The notes beneath the pieces were generated by a model that made no database searches, was not told where the DNA came from, and saw only the letters and a list, made by a program, of their open reading frames with translations. From Zerene cesonia (Eukaryota > Arthropoda > Insecta > Lepidoptera > Pieridae): 64,000 nt of DNA. The number at the start of each line of letters is the position of its first letter. The first letter of the stretch is position 1. The position numbers and the translations under genes were made by a program. The DNA lies in assembly GCF_012273895.1 (NCBI RefSeq), contig NC_052128.1:2170001-2234000 (forward strand). The letters are read 5' to 3'. This document shows, piece by piece, positions 1-13,764 of this stretch.

Positions 1-3000
1 AATAGGAGATACACTATAAACCGAATCAGAAAAAAGTCTTTCGTTATCTCTTACTCTACTGAATAATACGTATTTATTAACTTACACGGGTAAAGTAAAT
101 ATTGCGTGTTTGGTTTACTATTAACAAAAGTACAAACATACAAATTTTTATTAGATAATAAGATGTAGAGCATTTACATTATAATAATTATAATTAGCGA
201 CGTGGGTGAAATCGCGGGACACATGATTTCTCTCACGTCGTACACGATGTTATATTATAGACATTCTCCATAAATGGACTTCTTTCATTGTTAGAGCTGA
301 AAGAATTTTACAAATCGGACCGAAGTTCCCGAGATAATTGCGTTAAAAAAAACAAATTCTTCATATCATTTGTATGGAAAAAGTGAATTCGGGTGAATGA
401 ATCGTTACATAATACAGATTGAAATATGGTACACCAAATATACAGAAAAACAATCAATTCTGTGTTATATTTTTAGCAAATGATACACTATTTATATTCT
501 TTTGAAAAAATCTTGTTTCTTGCAAGCGCTTGAACAAAAAAGACACAATACTAACGTAACTAAGTTCTCAACTGATTGTTCACATGTCGGCGAAGTTCAT
601 TCGATTTGAACTTTCAAGTAGCTTTACTTGTGCGATTGTAAAAAATACAGAGAGAATGGCAAAGTTAACAATTTAACAGTATATTGGATAGAATAACATG
701 TAAATCTATTTATAATACAAAATAATTGTTTTTAATCACATCCATTATGATTAACACTGAACGCATTGTCAAGTCATAAAGTTGCGAATACAAATTATGA
801 ATATTTGAATTATTTATATGATCTTTTTTTAACAATAATTAGGTATTATATTCCCCAATTTCCAGACTTAGAAATTCCGGTCCCTCGAAACCTTATCCAT
901 TCGCAAATAAAGCATTCAGCTCACTCGAAAATAACAGTTCGCGGAACGCGTTTCAACCTCAGCCCTTATCAGCTATAAAAATTAGCTCGTCCCATAAATA
1001 TGACGTCCACGTTGGCGAATCACAGCTGAGCCCGCTAGGTACTTATTAAAATAAGCCCGCGGTTTTATTCCGGAGCCGGAGTTTTCTTCAACTATGAATC
1101 ATTTTATGATTACCTACGCGTTTTGAATTATCGCCGGCGAATATATAAAAAGCTGGAGTGTCACGAGTTTAACGGTCTTTCTATATAATTGTCCTGTGTA
1201 TAATATATAGAATAAAATATATAATTCGGTTGCGATGCTTTCATAGGAAAAGGACTCATATTATTACAACTGCAACGTTGTTATGCATAAATAAAGATTT
1301 TATTTATTATTTATTATTTAGGCTGGATAATGGAAGATTGATAAGCGATTATTTGGACGCGGTTCAGTAGTAAATGAATACATTTCTGGGCCCACTAGAT
1401 TTCTTAACACCAGTATATAACACTACCTATGAATTGTGTGTTTATTTTTTATGTGTTAATATTTAAGCACTTCACTGACGTTGATTTAGTTAGCACTCAC
1501 ACAATTTTAATGAAGTTTTTCATGAATAATTTGTTTTCCAACAAAAACAAAGCCGCGAGATTTTCCCTGTTTTACAAGAAATAATCAACAGTTATATGTT
1601 CAAGTTAAACAGAAACTTCACTAATCAAAGTAAGAATCAGCTGAAGTTTGAGAGCTTTAAGTTTAAAAGTTCCAACTGCGCTCCTATTATGCATTTTCTC
1701 ATACATTACGTAACAGCTATTAATATGTATTTAAGTGAAGCTTTAATTAATTCAGATTTTATCGAATAGGGTATTATTTAGTATATTTATATACGTTTTT
1801 AATATATTATAACATACTAGCTAAGCTATCCTCCCATTTATCGCCGGTCATAATAAACATACATATATAATTGTATTAATAACTGCATTCTTCTCCTTAT
1901 TCCACTGAACAATCTCACACCACAATCAATTCGAACTCATTATTAACAAATCCATAAATACACGCACATTCTCAGGCGATCGCCGAATAGCTTATGTAGG
2001 AAAGACCGCGAAAACTTTCAACATGGCCGCACCACGTAAACAGGCGACACGCGACAATGTTTATTGTTTACGTCTACGACTACGACCTTGCCGCTAGTTT
2101 ACGATAATTAATATCGTCAGGTGATACACGTGTTTATGTGTTTAGCATATACATACACACACATGTACCTATAGCACGGCGATATTGTGTTTCGAGCGTA
2201 TATTACAATTGCATAATTATTATTCACACTATTGCTTGTTCCGAGCTTTGTTTTAAACAAATACCTACATTCTGTTTGTTATTTGTACCCTTAGTGTGTC
2301 TTGTATCTTTCGTACCTAGCCACTGCACTTAAATAGCATCATAACATAGTAAAATATCATATTATTATAAGTGTATTTCTGTTACCGCTATAACAAAAAA
2401 TGATAAAAAATTAGGTTGACATATTGGAAAAAATTATTGGTAAACCGGAAGCTGGAGTTATATGAGTTATTCTTAGATTATGTGTACGGACGCTTTTATG
2501 TCGCGAGCGACTCGCACTTGTTCTATATATATTATTTTTTTAAGTTAATATAAATAACAAAAGAGATAAATAATGACAAAATGCACCTTATGTTGTTTAT
2601 ACACAACAGTCGCTATAAAATGTTAATTTTTGAGGAAAATCATTCATTTCAAAATAAAGGGCATACAGTATGTTTAATACTGAGACTACTTTTAAATTTG
2701 TATATTCCACTTTACATGATAAGAAATATGGATAGTAATATTATATTTGTTTATCCTGAAATATTTTTTAAATAATATTTTCAAGAATTATTTTGAAATA
2801 GAAAAAAAAGGCAGAAATAACACACCAAGCGATAATTATAATCAGTGTAGCAAAAATCTTAAAGATTAAACTCATTAAAATGAATACTATTTATACTATT
2901 ATTTATGGACTATTTTCTACAAATATTGGACAGATAATTCTTAGATTTTAGAATGATATTTATACCTAGTACATAGATTCTCTAAACGATCACATTTAAA

Positions 3001-3147
3001 CGAATTAAATGCGTCTGCGCAACGCAAATGGCAAGCGTCATATCCTTAAGTGGAAAAGTGCGACACTAACATTTACATATGTTCATTTATTGCGTGTATG
3101 TCACTCCCGCGGCGTTTTAGTATTTATTATATATACGTGTACATTTT
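1..3147. other. AT-rich noncoding stretch, nothing recognised
   Basis: Contains only short chance open frames and an A/T simple repeat near 1298-1320. I see no exon, RNA gene or mobile element boundary. Confidence 0.5.
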
Positions 3148-3313
3148 ACTAAAATATTAAGCTGAAGATTTTGTTTGTTTGCTTGCTTGAACGCGATCAT
3201 CTTAGGAACTACTGGACCGATATTCAAAATTCTTTCACCGCTGGAAACGTGATGTCTGGGTGCTATAGGCTATACATATTTATACCACGGGCGAAGCCGG
3301 GGCGGACCGCAGT
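3148..3313 (+). mobile_element. Nonautonomous repeat, Helitron-like/MITE family A
   Basis: Contains the family body: AAGCTGAAG, GTTTGTTTGCTTGCTTGAACGCG, 'ctcaggaactactggaccgat'-like text, ATTCTTTCACCG, GGCTATA, and the end CACGGGCGAAGCCGGGGCG. Related copies are at 4021, 10746 and 11016. The GC-rich 3' hairpin and, in intact copies, a terminal CTAGT resemble Helitron ends, but I could not confirm the class. Confidence 0.6.
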
Positions 3314-4020
3314 AAATCTATATGATGCATACATCTACCCACATAATTAAAAATTTTGCATGTTTGTAGGGAGTAAGCTTCGCAAGGACTGATCCTAACA
3401 AGAAGGCCTCATTCTAAGAAAGGCCACTAGCAGCACTTCGTAGCATACGAAGGTACTATTCATAGGCTATTTTTTTATCCCAAGCGGGCAGCATTAAACA
3501 CACACAGCTACATTTGCAAGAAATTACATATAATAAATTGTAGTTTTTTATTTAAGTCATAGTATTTTATATTTTATAGGGATATTTCCGTTTGGATAAG
3601 CTCTTTACAGTTTAAATAGACTAAAATATTACGGCATCTTGTATTAAATAGAAAGTGGTAAATAGAAAACTGTGTACAATTGCAATTTGTTTGACAGACG
3701 GTGTTTAACTGTGAATATTAAATTCAAAATCTAAATCCCAGCTCCATTGAATGCAGTAGGTATCATTTTACATATAAATCTCGTCTAGATTGTATGGCGT
3801 TATATAACAAAACACAGTTACCAGTGGGAGCTGCTTTAATCTTTACCGTGATTCGACATGACATGGTGCTGCATCGTCGTTCAATTTACATATGTATGCA
3901 CAAAATTTCAAATCGCCGAGATGTGGTTCTTGTACGGGTCCGATTTAACTTGCAAGCTTTGATTATGCACTTACTGCCATGTAATGACTCTAGATCTATA
4001 TAATATGTACCTCTATGGCA

Positions 4021-4158
4021 TTTATAATATAACGATGAAGAGTTTGTTTGAACGCGCTATCTCAGGAAATACCGGACTGATTTCTCCTTTCGTTGGATAT
4101 TTACAGAAGGGCTAAACAATATTTGCATCACGGGCGAGTCCGGGGCGCACCGATACTG
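4021..4158 (+). mobile_element. Family A repeat, shortened copy
   Basis: Shares GATGAAGAGTTTGTTTGAACGCGC, CTCAGGAAATACCGGACTGAT and the end CACGGGCGAGTCCGGGGCGCACCG with the copies at 3148 and 10746. The middle is reduced and the terminal CTAGT is mutated. Confidence 0.55.
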
Positions 4159-6122
4159 CATAATAAACATATATAACTAATACTACCATACTAAGAAATT
4201 GAGTAAGTTTAAACTGCAAACAAATCGTCAAAAAACATAAAATACGCTGTAGATAATATCAAACAATATAAACGTAAAATACAAACATATCTACAGGTCA
4301 CAATTGTTATTCAGATACAGCTACGTCATATTATTGTCTCAACCAACAACGCATTTAAGCACATCCCACTCCGCACGGTATAGTTGTCCAACGACAATAA
4401 CAAGATCTTTAATCCAAAGTCATACACCAATTACGATACAAACACGAAACAAAAACGAAACACAGAACGGAATAAAACCGAAAAGTTACAGCTAGCCCAT
4501 AAACGTCCCAATAGAAAACATTGGCCGAACTCCATATACACAACTGCGAACGCTGCGAGCGCGTAAGGATGACGCTGCTGTGACGCGAAAGCGATTTCTT
4601 CTTATAAATTAATAGACAGCAAAGCCTGCTATAACACAAATGATTGGATGTGTGTGTTGGAAGTTAATGATGATTAATTTTGATGATCTTATGCATTTTA
4701 TCTGGAGTTGAAATGTGATCTGATTAAAAACAATATAAATCACATGTACAGATATTAACGCTTATCACCTAATATTAGAGTAATATCACTATGAAGGCAG
4801 TTACATACACGTATATAAATAAAATAAAAAGCAAGTACCGCACACATACACGCAAGGCGTTATATAATTTAGTAAAGGACAATTATAGTTGGCATTCAGA
4901 GCACAGCTATATGTGACCTCGAGACGGGCGAACAAGTGCATACGTAAGGTTACATTTTTTTAACAAACACTGTACAGAAACTGACATTGAACGTAACATT
5001 TAACTTGTTGCATTGAATTTAAATTGAAAACGACAACCTTCGAATGGGACTACGAATTGTCGTGATTACAGGTGTTGTCATTTGCGAGATGTTAATACGA
5101 TTCACAATAAAGTGCATACAAGAGAACCGCATGATACATATGTTATTTGTCATGTTATTCTCGTAATACATATAACGTAGTGATAGTGTTTTAGAGGAGT
5201 ATTTTATTCTATGTGTGATTAACAATACTCTTGGATGTGCTACATGAATGAAAGTTTACACAGCTCTCATCAGCTATCGTTACGAAGCTTATCAAAACGC
5301 TGTCCGCTTCCGCTGCCTCCCACACCATGTTCACATACTTAAAATTAATCCCCGCGGGTCCGGTAAGCGCGATATAATAAGAGCGAATAAAGCAGGCGAC
5401 CACTGGAACGTTTCGAAACTGCACTTCTGTCCCCNNNNNNNNNNCCAAATGAGCGAAATTTTTCGAGCGCTTTAATCGCTTTCTGTTTGTATGACATTAC
5501 TTTGTTACGGGCCTTATTAACACTCATACGATAATGCGTCTAATGTTTGACTTCGTGAAACCGTCAGTTATCACACATATCGTGCAATTAATTGATGGAA
5601 AATAATCATAGTAATCGGGTTTTTCCTATTCTCGAGACGCAAGTATGAAGAACTTGTAACTATTCAATCAATATTTCTTTCGACAACAAAAACACGATCC
5701 ACTAATCACCCTTATCAGCTCGTCGATCTGACGTTTAATTGCAATTACAAAGCACCTCATGCATATTCGTAGAACGGGTTCCAACAATACAACATGGTAA
5801 TACGATTCAGCGATATAAGAAGACCTCAATGCGAAGTGACATTTTAAAACAGGCTGCAGCATGATTAAAAGTACATTTGCTCAAACAAACGCATACGCAC
5901 CGCTGTGGTGCCATTACGCATAGTATGGGACATGCGAGTCAATTATAGAACAGTACATCGCGGGCCGGGGGCGTTGTCTCCCGGTGAATTGGAGTGATTC
6001 GCTCTTGACTGCATTACGTGCCTTAGGCGTCGTGCGCAATGCTCAGTGGATATTTGAATCATAGTCTTCTATTGATAGGTGAAAGTCATTAACAAACCTG
6101 ACGCAGAATATTTTAAATAGCG
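4159..6122. other. Noncoding stretch, nothing recognised apart from the 10-N gap
   Basis: Overlapping short frames on both strands around 4300-5530 are typical of chance. No splice-bounded exon is evident. Confidence 0.5.
5435..5444. other. Assembly gap, 10 N
   Basis: A run of exactly ten N, probably a join where contig ends nearly met. The flanking sequence is ordinary AT-rich DNA with no recognisable feature. Confidence 0.99.
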
Positions 6123-6313
6123 CCCGCTTTGCGTCCGCGTTTCGCTCGCGTTGTTACCGTATATGTGCGATTTCTGAGACAGAAACTATCCAATGTCCTT
6201 TCTTGGATCTTAAACTAATCTCTATACCAAATTTCATCCAAATTGGTTCAGTGATTTGGGTGTGAAAAAGTGACAGATATACAAACAGCTCTCGCATTTA
6301 TAATATTAGTGGG
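6123..6313 (-). mobile_element. Interspersed repeat, family B, reverse orientation
   Basis: The plus strand starts CGCCCGCTTTGCGTCCGCG and includes ACCAAATTTCATCCAAATTGG, TTCAGTGATTTGGGTGTGAAAA and the end CATTTATAATATTAGTGGG. The same outline occurs at 9936 and 22876. The family is common in lepidopteran introns. The coding-like text is vestigial. Confidence 0.55.
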
Positions 6314-6871
6314 AATTAAACATTACTATAAATTTTTATATGATTCGCTGATGCGCTTTTTGTCTAAATCTTTATAGCACTCGTATTTTTCAATGCATTA
6401 ACATCATTTTTAAAAAATACTCGAATCATTAATGTGAAAACTAAACTTTCCTATATACGGTTCATACAATAAAAAAAAAGAATATAATATTATAATTTAT
6501 AACGCTTCTTCAAAAGCGAATATAGATTATCGAATATATAATATATATTATTATAGTTATACATATTTAGATCCAAGAAATATAACAAACTAACCAAACT
6601 TGTAAATTGTATTATAAAGCTGTCCACCCAATCTAGCCAAGCCCTAACACGACTGACAGATTGGTCTCAGTAATGATATAAATAGTGCAAGACATTACCC
6701 GCTACAAAAACTACACACGTTCACACAGCACAGATCGCACAACGACTGGATGGAGCAAGCGCTTTGATTTAAACGTAAACTAATTATAGATAAATTAATT
6801 GCCATAATTTTGCGTCGATACTTCCAATATGTCTCCGATCAATGAAACCTTTAATTAACTTTCAACATTCA

Positions 6872-7073
6872 ATCCTACTAATATTATAAATGTGAAACTT
6901 TGTAAGGATGTGTGTGTGTTTGTTGCTCTTTCACGCAAAAACCACTGAACCGATTGCAATGAAATTTGGTACGTAGACAACTGGACAACTGGAATAACAT
7001 ATAGTCAACTTTTTATCCTGATATTCCTACGGGATACGGGCTTACGCGGGTGAAATCGTGGGGCGTAGCTAGT
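6872..7073 (+). mobile_element. Nonautonomous repeat, family C
   Basis: Starts ATCCTACTAATATTATAAATG, includes GTGTGTGTTTGTTGCTCTTTCACGC, ACTGAACCGATTGCAATGAAATTTGG and CTTACGCGGGTGAAATCGTGGGGCG, and ends TAGCTAGT. Shorter copies are at 29981 and 38651. The CTAGT end is again Helitron-like. Confidence 0.65.
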
Positions 7074-9935
7074 TCCATATAAAGTTATACGGAGCTGGAT
7101 TTCTGAGCTCTACGTGTATTCTGAAGCACTCGGACGTTATCGTCTCCTTCGCCCCAAGATTTCGGCACGCGTAAGCGCTGTTCGCCACATCCAGCGCAAT
7201 CGATCATCCGTGTTGCAAGCCAATGAAATGACAAGTCAATTTCCATCGAGTGTGCGACACACGAGAGCGATTCGTTGCGCGCTCACTGGGACTGCATATT
7301 GTGGTGTGTTTCATTTCGCCGCTGATGGAATGCGCCTTTTATGGTGCAGCGTTGAGCAAAGTACCTACGTATGCGATATAGTTTACATAAAATTGATGCG
7401 AGTTTAAATAGGAGAAGAGATTTGAAACTGGGGATGTATAAATTTTACATTGACGCTTATTTTTACTCCGCCCCGGTTTCACTCGTGATGCGTTGTTTCC
7501 TTCCGTAATAACCTTTCTAACGAAAACATTTAAGTCAACAAAAAAAAAATTGCCAAATTGGTCGAGCCGACATTTGGCCATAACTTTAAAATAAATAATG
7601 TAGATTTTATACAACAATACACATAACATTACTTTTGAATAAAATATATCTTATATCGTATAACATGTATTTGAATCTAACAAAAACAATTCTGTCCCTG
7701 GCACGACGTTAATACAAAATAATACAGCCATATATATTTTAGGAAGTGCACAGACTAATTACACTCCTTCAAGAGTTCATAGTAGGTTTTAAGCATATTT
7801 ATGGGCGACAGTTTATTCTGCACGCCATTACTCTGTGGAAATATCTGGGCTGCGGAAATTGGGTCATTCGCGCTCAGCGACGTTTATTGTGATCAAAACA
7901 AAACAAAGGGTAGGTACTTTTATTTTCAACTTCTTACAAATACAATGAATTAATTAAATTGCAAGTCATTAAGATTATGACTTCAGAAGAATTTACGACG
8001 AACGTCTACTTCTTTCTCAGTGTTTTATGGATGACATGACAATACATTATCGTTATTATGATGAATGAAACACTATTCCAAATAAACAGAATTCAGGTAA
8101 AAGTGTATTCTCTATATAACTATACAACCATCAACGTATTACAAAACCGTATGAGACCTAATTCACCACTCCACACCATTATCTTTGAAACACAAAAACA
8201 AACAAAACAATCCACAAAAACCAAATTCAATCGCCCATTAAAACGATACAAAACAATCGACAACTTTACCGTATCAACTCGAGACATATCCTTGATAATG
8301 TATACCACCTACCTATGGCTAGGCTACATAAACTCGTATAGTCGGTGAGCATTCGGTGCGAATTGGGTCATATTGTACGCCGCGCCACTAGATAAAACAA
8401 ATTTACCGTCTACGATGTACAACGTTGTCGTTTATTTCTAAACACTACACTCAATAGCTTCCCAATGCGAACGGAGTTCACTGTGACTAACTTCGTTTGC
8501 AATATCGGTGTGCTGTTTGATAAAAATATGGAACTCTGAAAATATTTTGGTGTAGTTTATTTTATACGTCATCATCTGGTTAGGGCGGAGGGTAATCAGA
8601 ATTTTTACTTAAATAAAAACAACAGTCTCCTTCACAAAAAAACGGTAATGAAAACCTACAAATACGCTATGTTGTTGACGGCGCAGATACGGGTATCAAC
8701 CTTTAAATTAATGCGAGAGTGCATATGTATACTTTTTGCAATATGCCTATAAATATGTACGACCAATACATTCCACGAATAGACAAAAACAATTAAATAA
8801 ATCATTGTATATAATAAATGCAAAAGATATACACATTACTCAATATTATGCAGGATCGAGATACGGTAAATCTTGATATAATTCACAACAAAGAAATCAT
8901 TAGCATCAACCAGCTTAAGCAATAGAGTAACGACCGATGATCTTATCGTAGGGTTTTCTCGACAATCAAGCAATGACCTAATTTGCATCGAACACCAAAG
9001 TTTATTGCCATTGTGAATTGAAATTAATAGCAGTAGGTACCTTCAAAGGAAATAGAAATAATCATCTCGAAGTGAAGAGATTAACATTTTCGTGTAGTGT
9101 GTTCGCTATTACTCATACGGGGTCCATTTGTTGAGGTGTCTAAAAGGAAATTTATTAACTGTAGGTGATACAACATTGGAATGTATGCATCGATAAGGAT
9201 AACTAGGAAGGACTTCCTTATCGGCGTGCCAGGTTCCTTCCGCACTTTCCTTGTCCCATATAGGTTGACCCGCCTACCAAGATTTATTTTTCTATAGATA
9301 GCAGATTATTTATTGAACTTTATAATAATATTCTTAGTTAAGTCTTCAGTTATTAATAGATAAAATATGAATGAAATATTTAAATAATATGATGAAGTAT
9401 TTAATATCTAAATATACCTATAATAATCGTGTAAAATCAAACACAAGAAAACGCAAATAAAACTATATAGTTCTAGTATCAAAAATCTCATCCTGACCGA
9501 TTTATAGCCTAATTCTTAGGACGCTCGTTATTATGAGATATTAGCGAACCGAAAGATATGTTCCATGACATTATTACATACCTAAGTTTCACTCGGGTCC
9601 GTGATAAAAGTCACCTGAGACGTGAAAATAAAAGTGAAATTATTCTTATGGTCAAGTCTCATATAGCAAAGTTATAAAAGAGCTGAAGGGTATCAATAGT
9701 TCGCTGTGGCCCAGGGCTAAAACTTATTGAAATGTCACGTCAGTATTTCAGGAGAACATAACATAAAGTGGGACAGTTTTGTTGAAGACGGTATGAAAGT
9801 TTACATGACATTAATATATTAGATCGGGAATTTTGATGCGTACTTTATTTTCGTATACGATCATACGACTTGAAAGTTCATCCAATTCAGTAGTAATATG
9901 ATATTAAATGTGAATTATTTTTAATTTAGGTGCCC
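7074..9935. other. Noncoding stretch with one GC-raised patch
   Basis: The part at about 7085-7350 is GC-raised and carries a 97-codon open frame (7114-7407), but its peptide matches no family I know and lacks splice support. The remainder is AT-rich without recognisable features. Confidence 0.45.
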
Positions 9936-10131
9936 AGTAGCTGTAACCCGCGGCGTCACTCTCATGGTACCGGGGCAAAAAGTAGCTTAGAAGCAAATTT
10001 AGACCATAATCTATCTCTATACCAAGTCTCATGCACATACGATAAGCTGTTTTGGAGTGAGATAGTAACAAGCATCCATACATTCATCTATCCAAAAATA
10101 GTCCCAAACTTTCGCGTAATATTAGTAGGAT
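9936..10131 (-). mobile_element. Interspersed repeat, family B, diverged copy
   Basis: The plus strand runs AGTAGCTGTAACCCGCGGCGTC, then ATCTCTATACCAAGTCTCATGC, and ends CGCGTAATATTAGTAGGAT. It has the same order of motifs as the copies at 6123 and 22876. The 74-codon open frame across it is incidental. Confidence 0.5.
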
Positions 10132-10337
10132 GTAATTTTAAAAGCTGCACTTGAGAAGAATAATTTTATGTTTTGTACATTCCTATGAAAAAATTCTAAT
10201 GCTTTTAATCTGCATAGGTATTAGCCAACAGTCCTATATAATACATTACTCATTTAACACCGACACTTCGCCGTTAATTAAACCCACAAGGAAACAATAG
10301 CATCGGTACCAAAATTAGGTCAAACCCGAAGACGTTA

Positions 10338-10565
10338 CTCGATTCGGTCCGCACCGGTCCGGAGCCGCGACAGATTAGTGTCACGGCGTGTCACGCAGCG
10401 TCGCACCGTGTCACGCGGTGTCACGATATGACGCGCCCGTGTCGCCGCGTCGGCAACAAAGGGCCGCGCGTGACGCCCGCATGAATCATTTATCAACCAA
10501 CAACGCCAGCGGTCCGCCAATAAATCGTCACGTAAAAAAATGGCCGCGGGATGGGAGCCTCCTTT
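10338..10565. promoter_or_regulatory. GC-rich patch with homeodomain-like sites, candidate enhancer
   Basis: An island of high GC in AT-rich DNA, holding the 10-bp-period array followed by ATGAATCATTTATCAACC and CAATAAA (10518-10524, a Caudal/Abd-B-like word) next to a further GTCACG. No splice sites or protein family are recognisable in its open frames. Called from composition and motif clustering only. Confidence 0.3.
10378..10437. repeat. Short tandem array with 10-bp period, GTGTCACG core
   Basis: GTGTCACG occurs at 10378, 10388, 10408 and 10418, exactly 10, 20 and 10 bp apart. The slots at 10398 (GCGTCGCA) and 10428 (ATGACGCG) hold degenerate versions. The array sits in a GC-rich patch (about 10338-10565). 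One period equals about one helical turn, so equivalent bases face the same side of the DNA. The proteins that might bind are unknown. Confidence 0.7.
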
Positions 10566-10745
10566 GCAAACATTACACATTATTCTGTTATGCCCTCGGG
10601 TGTGAAAATATTGAAAGGACGTATAAATAAATAATATCCACGCGAGGTGTACGCTGTTGCGTTCAACTTTTGTATGATCGTTTTTGGGCTTTTTCCTGTT
10701 AATTCCGAGATGGGATAAACCTATGGGCTAAACGGCTTGAATCTA

Positions 10746-10928
10746 TACTATACTAATATTATAAAGCTGAAGAGTTTGTTTATTTGTTTGCTTGTTTGAA
10801 CGCACTAATCTCAGGAACTACAGGTCCGACTTGAAAAATTCTTTCAGTGTTAGATAGCCCATTTACTGAGGAAGGCTATAGGCTATACTACGTATGTACC
10901 ACGGGCGGAGCCGGGGCGCATCGCTAGT
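10746..10928 (+). mobile_element. Family A repeat, best preserved copy
   Basis: Starts TACTATACTAATATTATAAAGC, carries GAACGCACTAATCTCAGGAAC and AATTCTTTCAGTGTTAGATAGC, and ends CACGGGCGGAGCCGGGGCGCATCGCTAGT. The short palindromic GC-rich 3' segment followed by CTAGT is Helitron-like. Confidence 0.65.
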
Positions 10929-11015
10929 GTTTAATATATGTCAAAATAATTTTTAAGACTTTGTTTCTTTACCGTCAAAAAATATCTGAAATCTATAATC
11001 TATCTAAAAAAAAAC

Positions 11016-11173
11016 ATAAAGCTGAAAAGATTCTTTGTTTATTTGTTTGAACGGTCTTATCTCAGAAACTGCTGACCGATTTCGAAAATTCTTTCACCGT
11101 TGCATATTAAGGTGAACCCTGAGTGCAATACGCTATATTCATACTACGGGCGAAGTCGAAGCGAACTGCTAGT
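11016..11173 (+). mobile_element. Family A repeat, diverged copy
   Basis: Begins AAAGCTGAAAAG, includes TTTGTTTGAACGGTCTTATCTC and ATTCTTTCACCGTTG, and ends CGGGCGAAGTCGAAGCGAACTGCTAGT. It lies about 90 bp downstream of the copy at 10746 in the same orientation. Confidence 0.6.
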
Positions 11174-13764
11174 CTTACACAATCATACACATAACTATGA
11201 TATAAACATTGTGCAATATTGAGGAATTGGTAATAAATTCCGTACTATTGTCTTAAGATTAATTAGATAATTGAAAGAACAGTAAATATACATTTCATTT
11301 TTCTGTATGCGCGCATAAAGCTTAATACAATTAAAAAACAAACAGCCCGGAACAATGTTAATTAGTTTTATGAATTGAAAATCAAGGATAATCGCGTAGC
11401 CATTATACAAAAGCTGGATCCGCGAGCAACTATAACAATCACGAAATGAAATCCCCGCCGCGACTTACTAGCTCTCAGTGAAATTCAGCAGAAATTAAAA
11501 GCATTCGTTATGCAAATCTCATCAAACACAGCGCGGCGAGTGTCGTGAAAAAGTACTAGAGGCTCTGCAGACGCTCGAGCGAGACCGCGTATTAAATAAC
11601 TCGCCCTTTGTTATGGTAATGCCTTCCCAAAATTACACCCGCGTATAATCTCGTAAGATATAAAAAGTTTTCCACCGCGTCGTAAATCTCCTTTATATTC
11701 GGTTACACCTGAAATCTATACGGGATTCGGTGGATCTGCTTATGTGGCCTCTCGTGAACTACATTCGGATTATATCATTCACACTGAACGGTGTTATAGC
11801 GACAGTATATTATGAAAGGATTGTATTTACAATAAACTTTTCATACACACGAATGTGAAGCGATATTAACATTGCGAAATTAAATAAATTGAAAATCAGC
11901 CATGCGTGCGGACGAAGCTTTCAGATAAAACGAACCCATTGAATTAAAAATAAAACTCAGTGATTCACAACAACGTTATATGTTTACAAAGCTTAGATAG
12001 CTTCTTAAATAAAATAATTAATATACATATTTGCAACAACGCCTTAAATATCTACAATTTGAAACATATATATAAAGAACCCGTTCTTTCACTAAGATAC
12101 CAGCTTTGCCATTAAAAGTAATTTTTTACAAACATCTTTCGAAAGCCCAATTGGTTACAATACTATCAACTATCAGCTATGAGTTATTCAATACAAAAAC
12201 GATCATCGGATATCCGAGAAGCGACCGCGACTGTCCATCTCAACACAGCCTCGCTGCCGCAATCTTGGCACAAAATTAAATCACATTTCCGCGCGAACGA
12301 CTCCCGAGCATCTTTGAACCCTTTCAGCATATCCCGTCCGTTGCGAGACACGATCAAACGGGATGGAGGCACACAAATCGGGGATGAGGACCCTTGTATC
12401 TAAGCTTCGTGAATAAGTATCATCATATAATTCATCTACTTTCACAGTACCTGTAGGTATTATAATAAGTACCACCCACAAAAGTAATTAGGGTTGCCAG
12501 CCTCGCTTTAAAATTGTTTCATCGTATTGTACTTAGAATTGCCTAAACCAAGCACCTATAATTCTAGGAATAATTTATATAGTGCGAGAAACTAGTTTCT
12601 CAACCCTGTTAATGGATTTCGTGATTTCAAAATTCCCGCTTAGTCTGTGTGTCTTTGAATTAATGCTCTACCGCTTATAACGTTTCATTATTATTTTTTA
12701 TATTTACAAACATGTATTTACATTTTACAATGATGTATAAAAGTAACATTTAAAAAGAAACACAAGACGGTTCCCCAGATCATTTACACTTGCGTTAAGT
12801 GAATAATAACCAAAAACAGAATAAAAAATACGGACTTTTAAACTATACATATAAATGTATTTCGCTATAAACTCTTTTATCCACTACAGTTGCAACTTGC
12901 CAGTAAGCAAAGCAAAACAACAAAATCCCAAACGCAATACCAGCATTCGTACAGCGTTAAGCTCTCCTCCTTGTATAATAATAACAATTAAAAATATAAA
13001 AGTGCACTATCCCAACAAAGGTCGAGACGTAAACGAGGACTCCCCGCGTACATTGAAACGCACTGATGCGGCACACAACGCCAAGATTAAATCCTGCCTC
13101 CGAGATGGAAATATTAATAACCGGGTGTTAATGTTACTTTTGTAACTACCATTTCATAATCAAGTACACATCAAATGATATTTCATTCACATAATGTATA
13201 ATGAAGGAGTCGCATTAAAATGGACAGAAATAAGTTAGTATGGTTCTGGTAGTTTGTGCGTGTGTGCGTGTAGTGTATAAGCAATTATTGTGCTATTTAT
13301 TACTCAAATAATATTTCAAATGCGTCTTCCTTGAATAAAAATCTAAACCTCGCACAAGATGAATTGCCACCTATATTAAACACAAGGCCTCAATAAAACA
13401 CATTCATATAATTTTATGTACTGTGTGCAATGTATTTTCCATTAGTTTTAACACTTTATATCGCTGATGATGGCTGCTCCGATATGATCTTGGACCGCGA
13501 ATAAGGGTCGCAGCAGACTTGCGACTATATCGCTGACTGAATTCGTTTATTCACACGAAAGAAATATTCTAAGTAACTACGACTTTAAATCCTGAGTTGG
13601 AATTAAATTTTCCTTATATAAGTGCCATTGAGGAAATACCGTATTTATTATACGCTGTAATGGTGTTTTGTGAAAAATAATTATTTTTAGTTTAATAGCA
13701 TTAAAGTGCTTTACAAATGATACATATTTTACTATTAGATGATATAAAAAAAAATCAGTTATGT
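11174..13764. other. Noncoding stretch, nothing recognised
   Basis: Three antiparallel open frames over 12179-12481 overlap each other, which argues against any being a gene. No RNA gene or transposon end is seen. Confidence 0.45.

Noticed and set aside
12179..12481. Candidate small gene in a GC-raised block
   Set aside because: Three frames overlap on both strands, with no splice sites and no familiar peptide.
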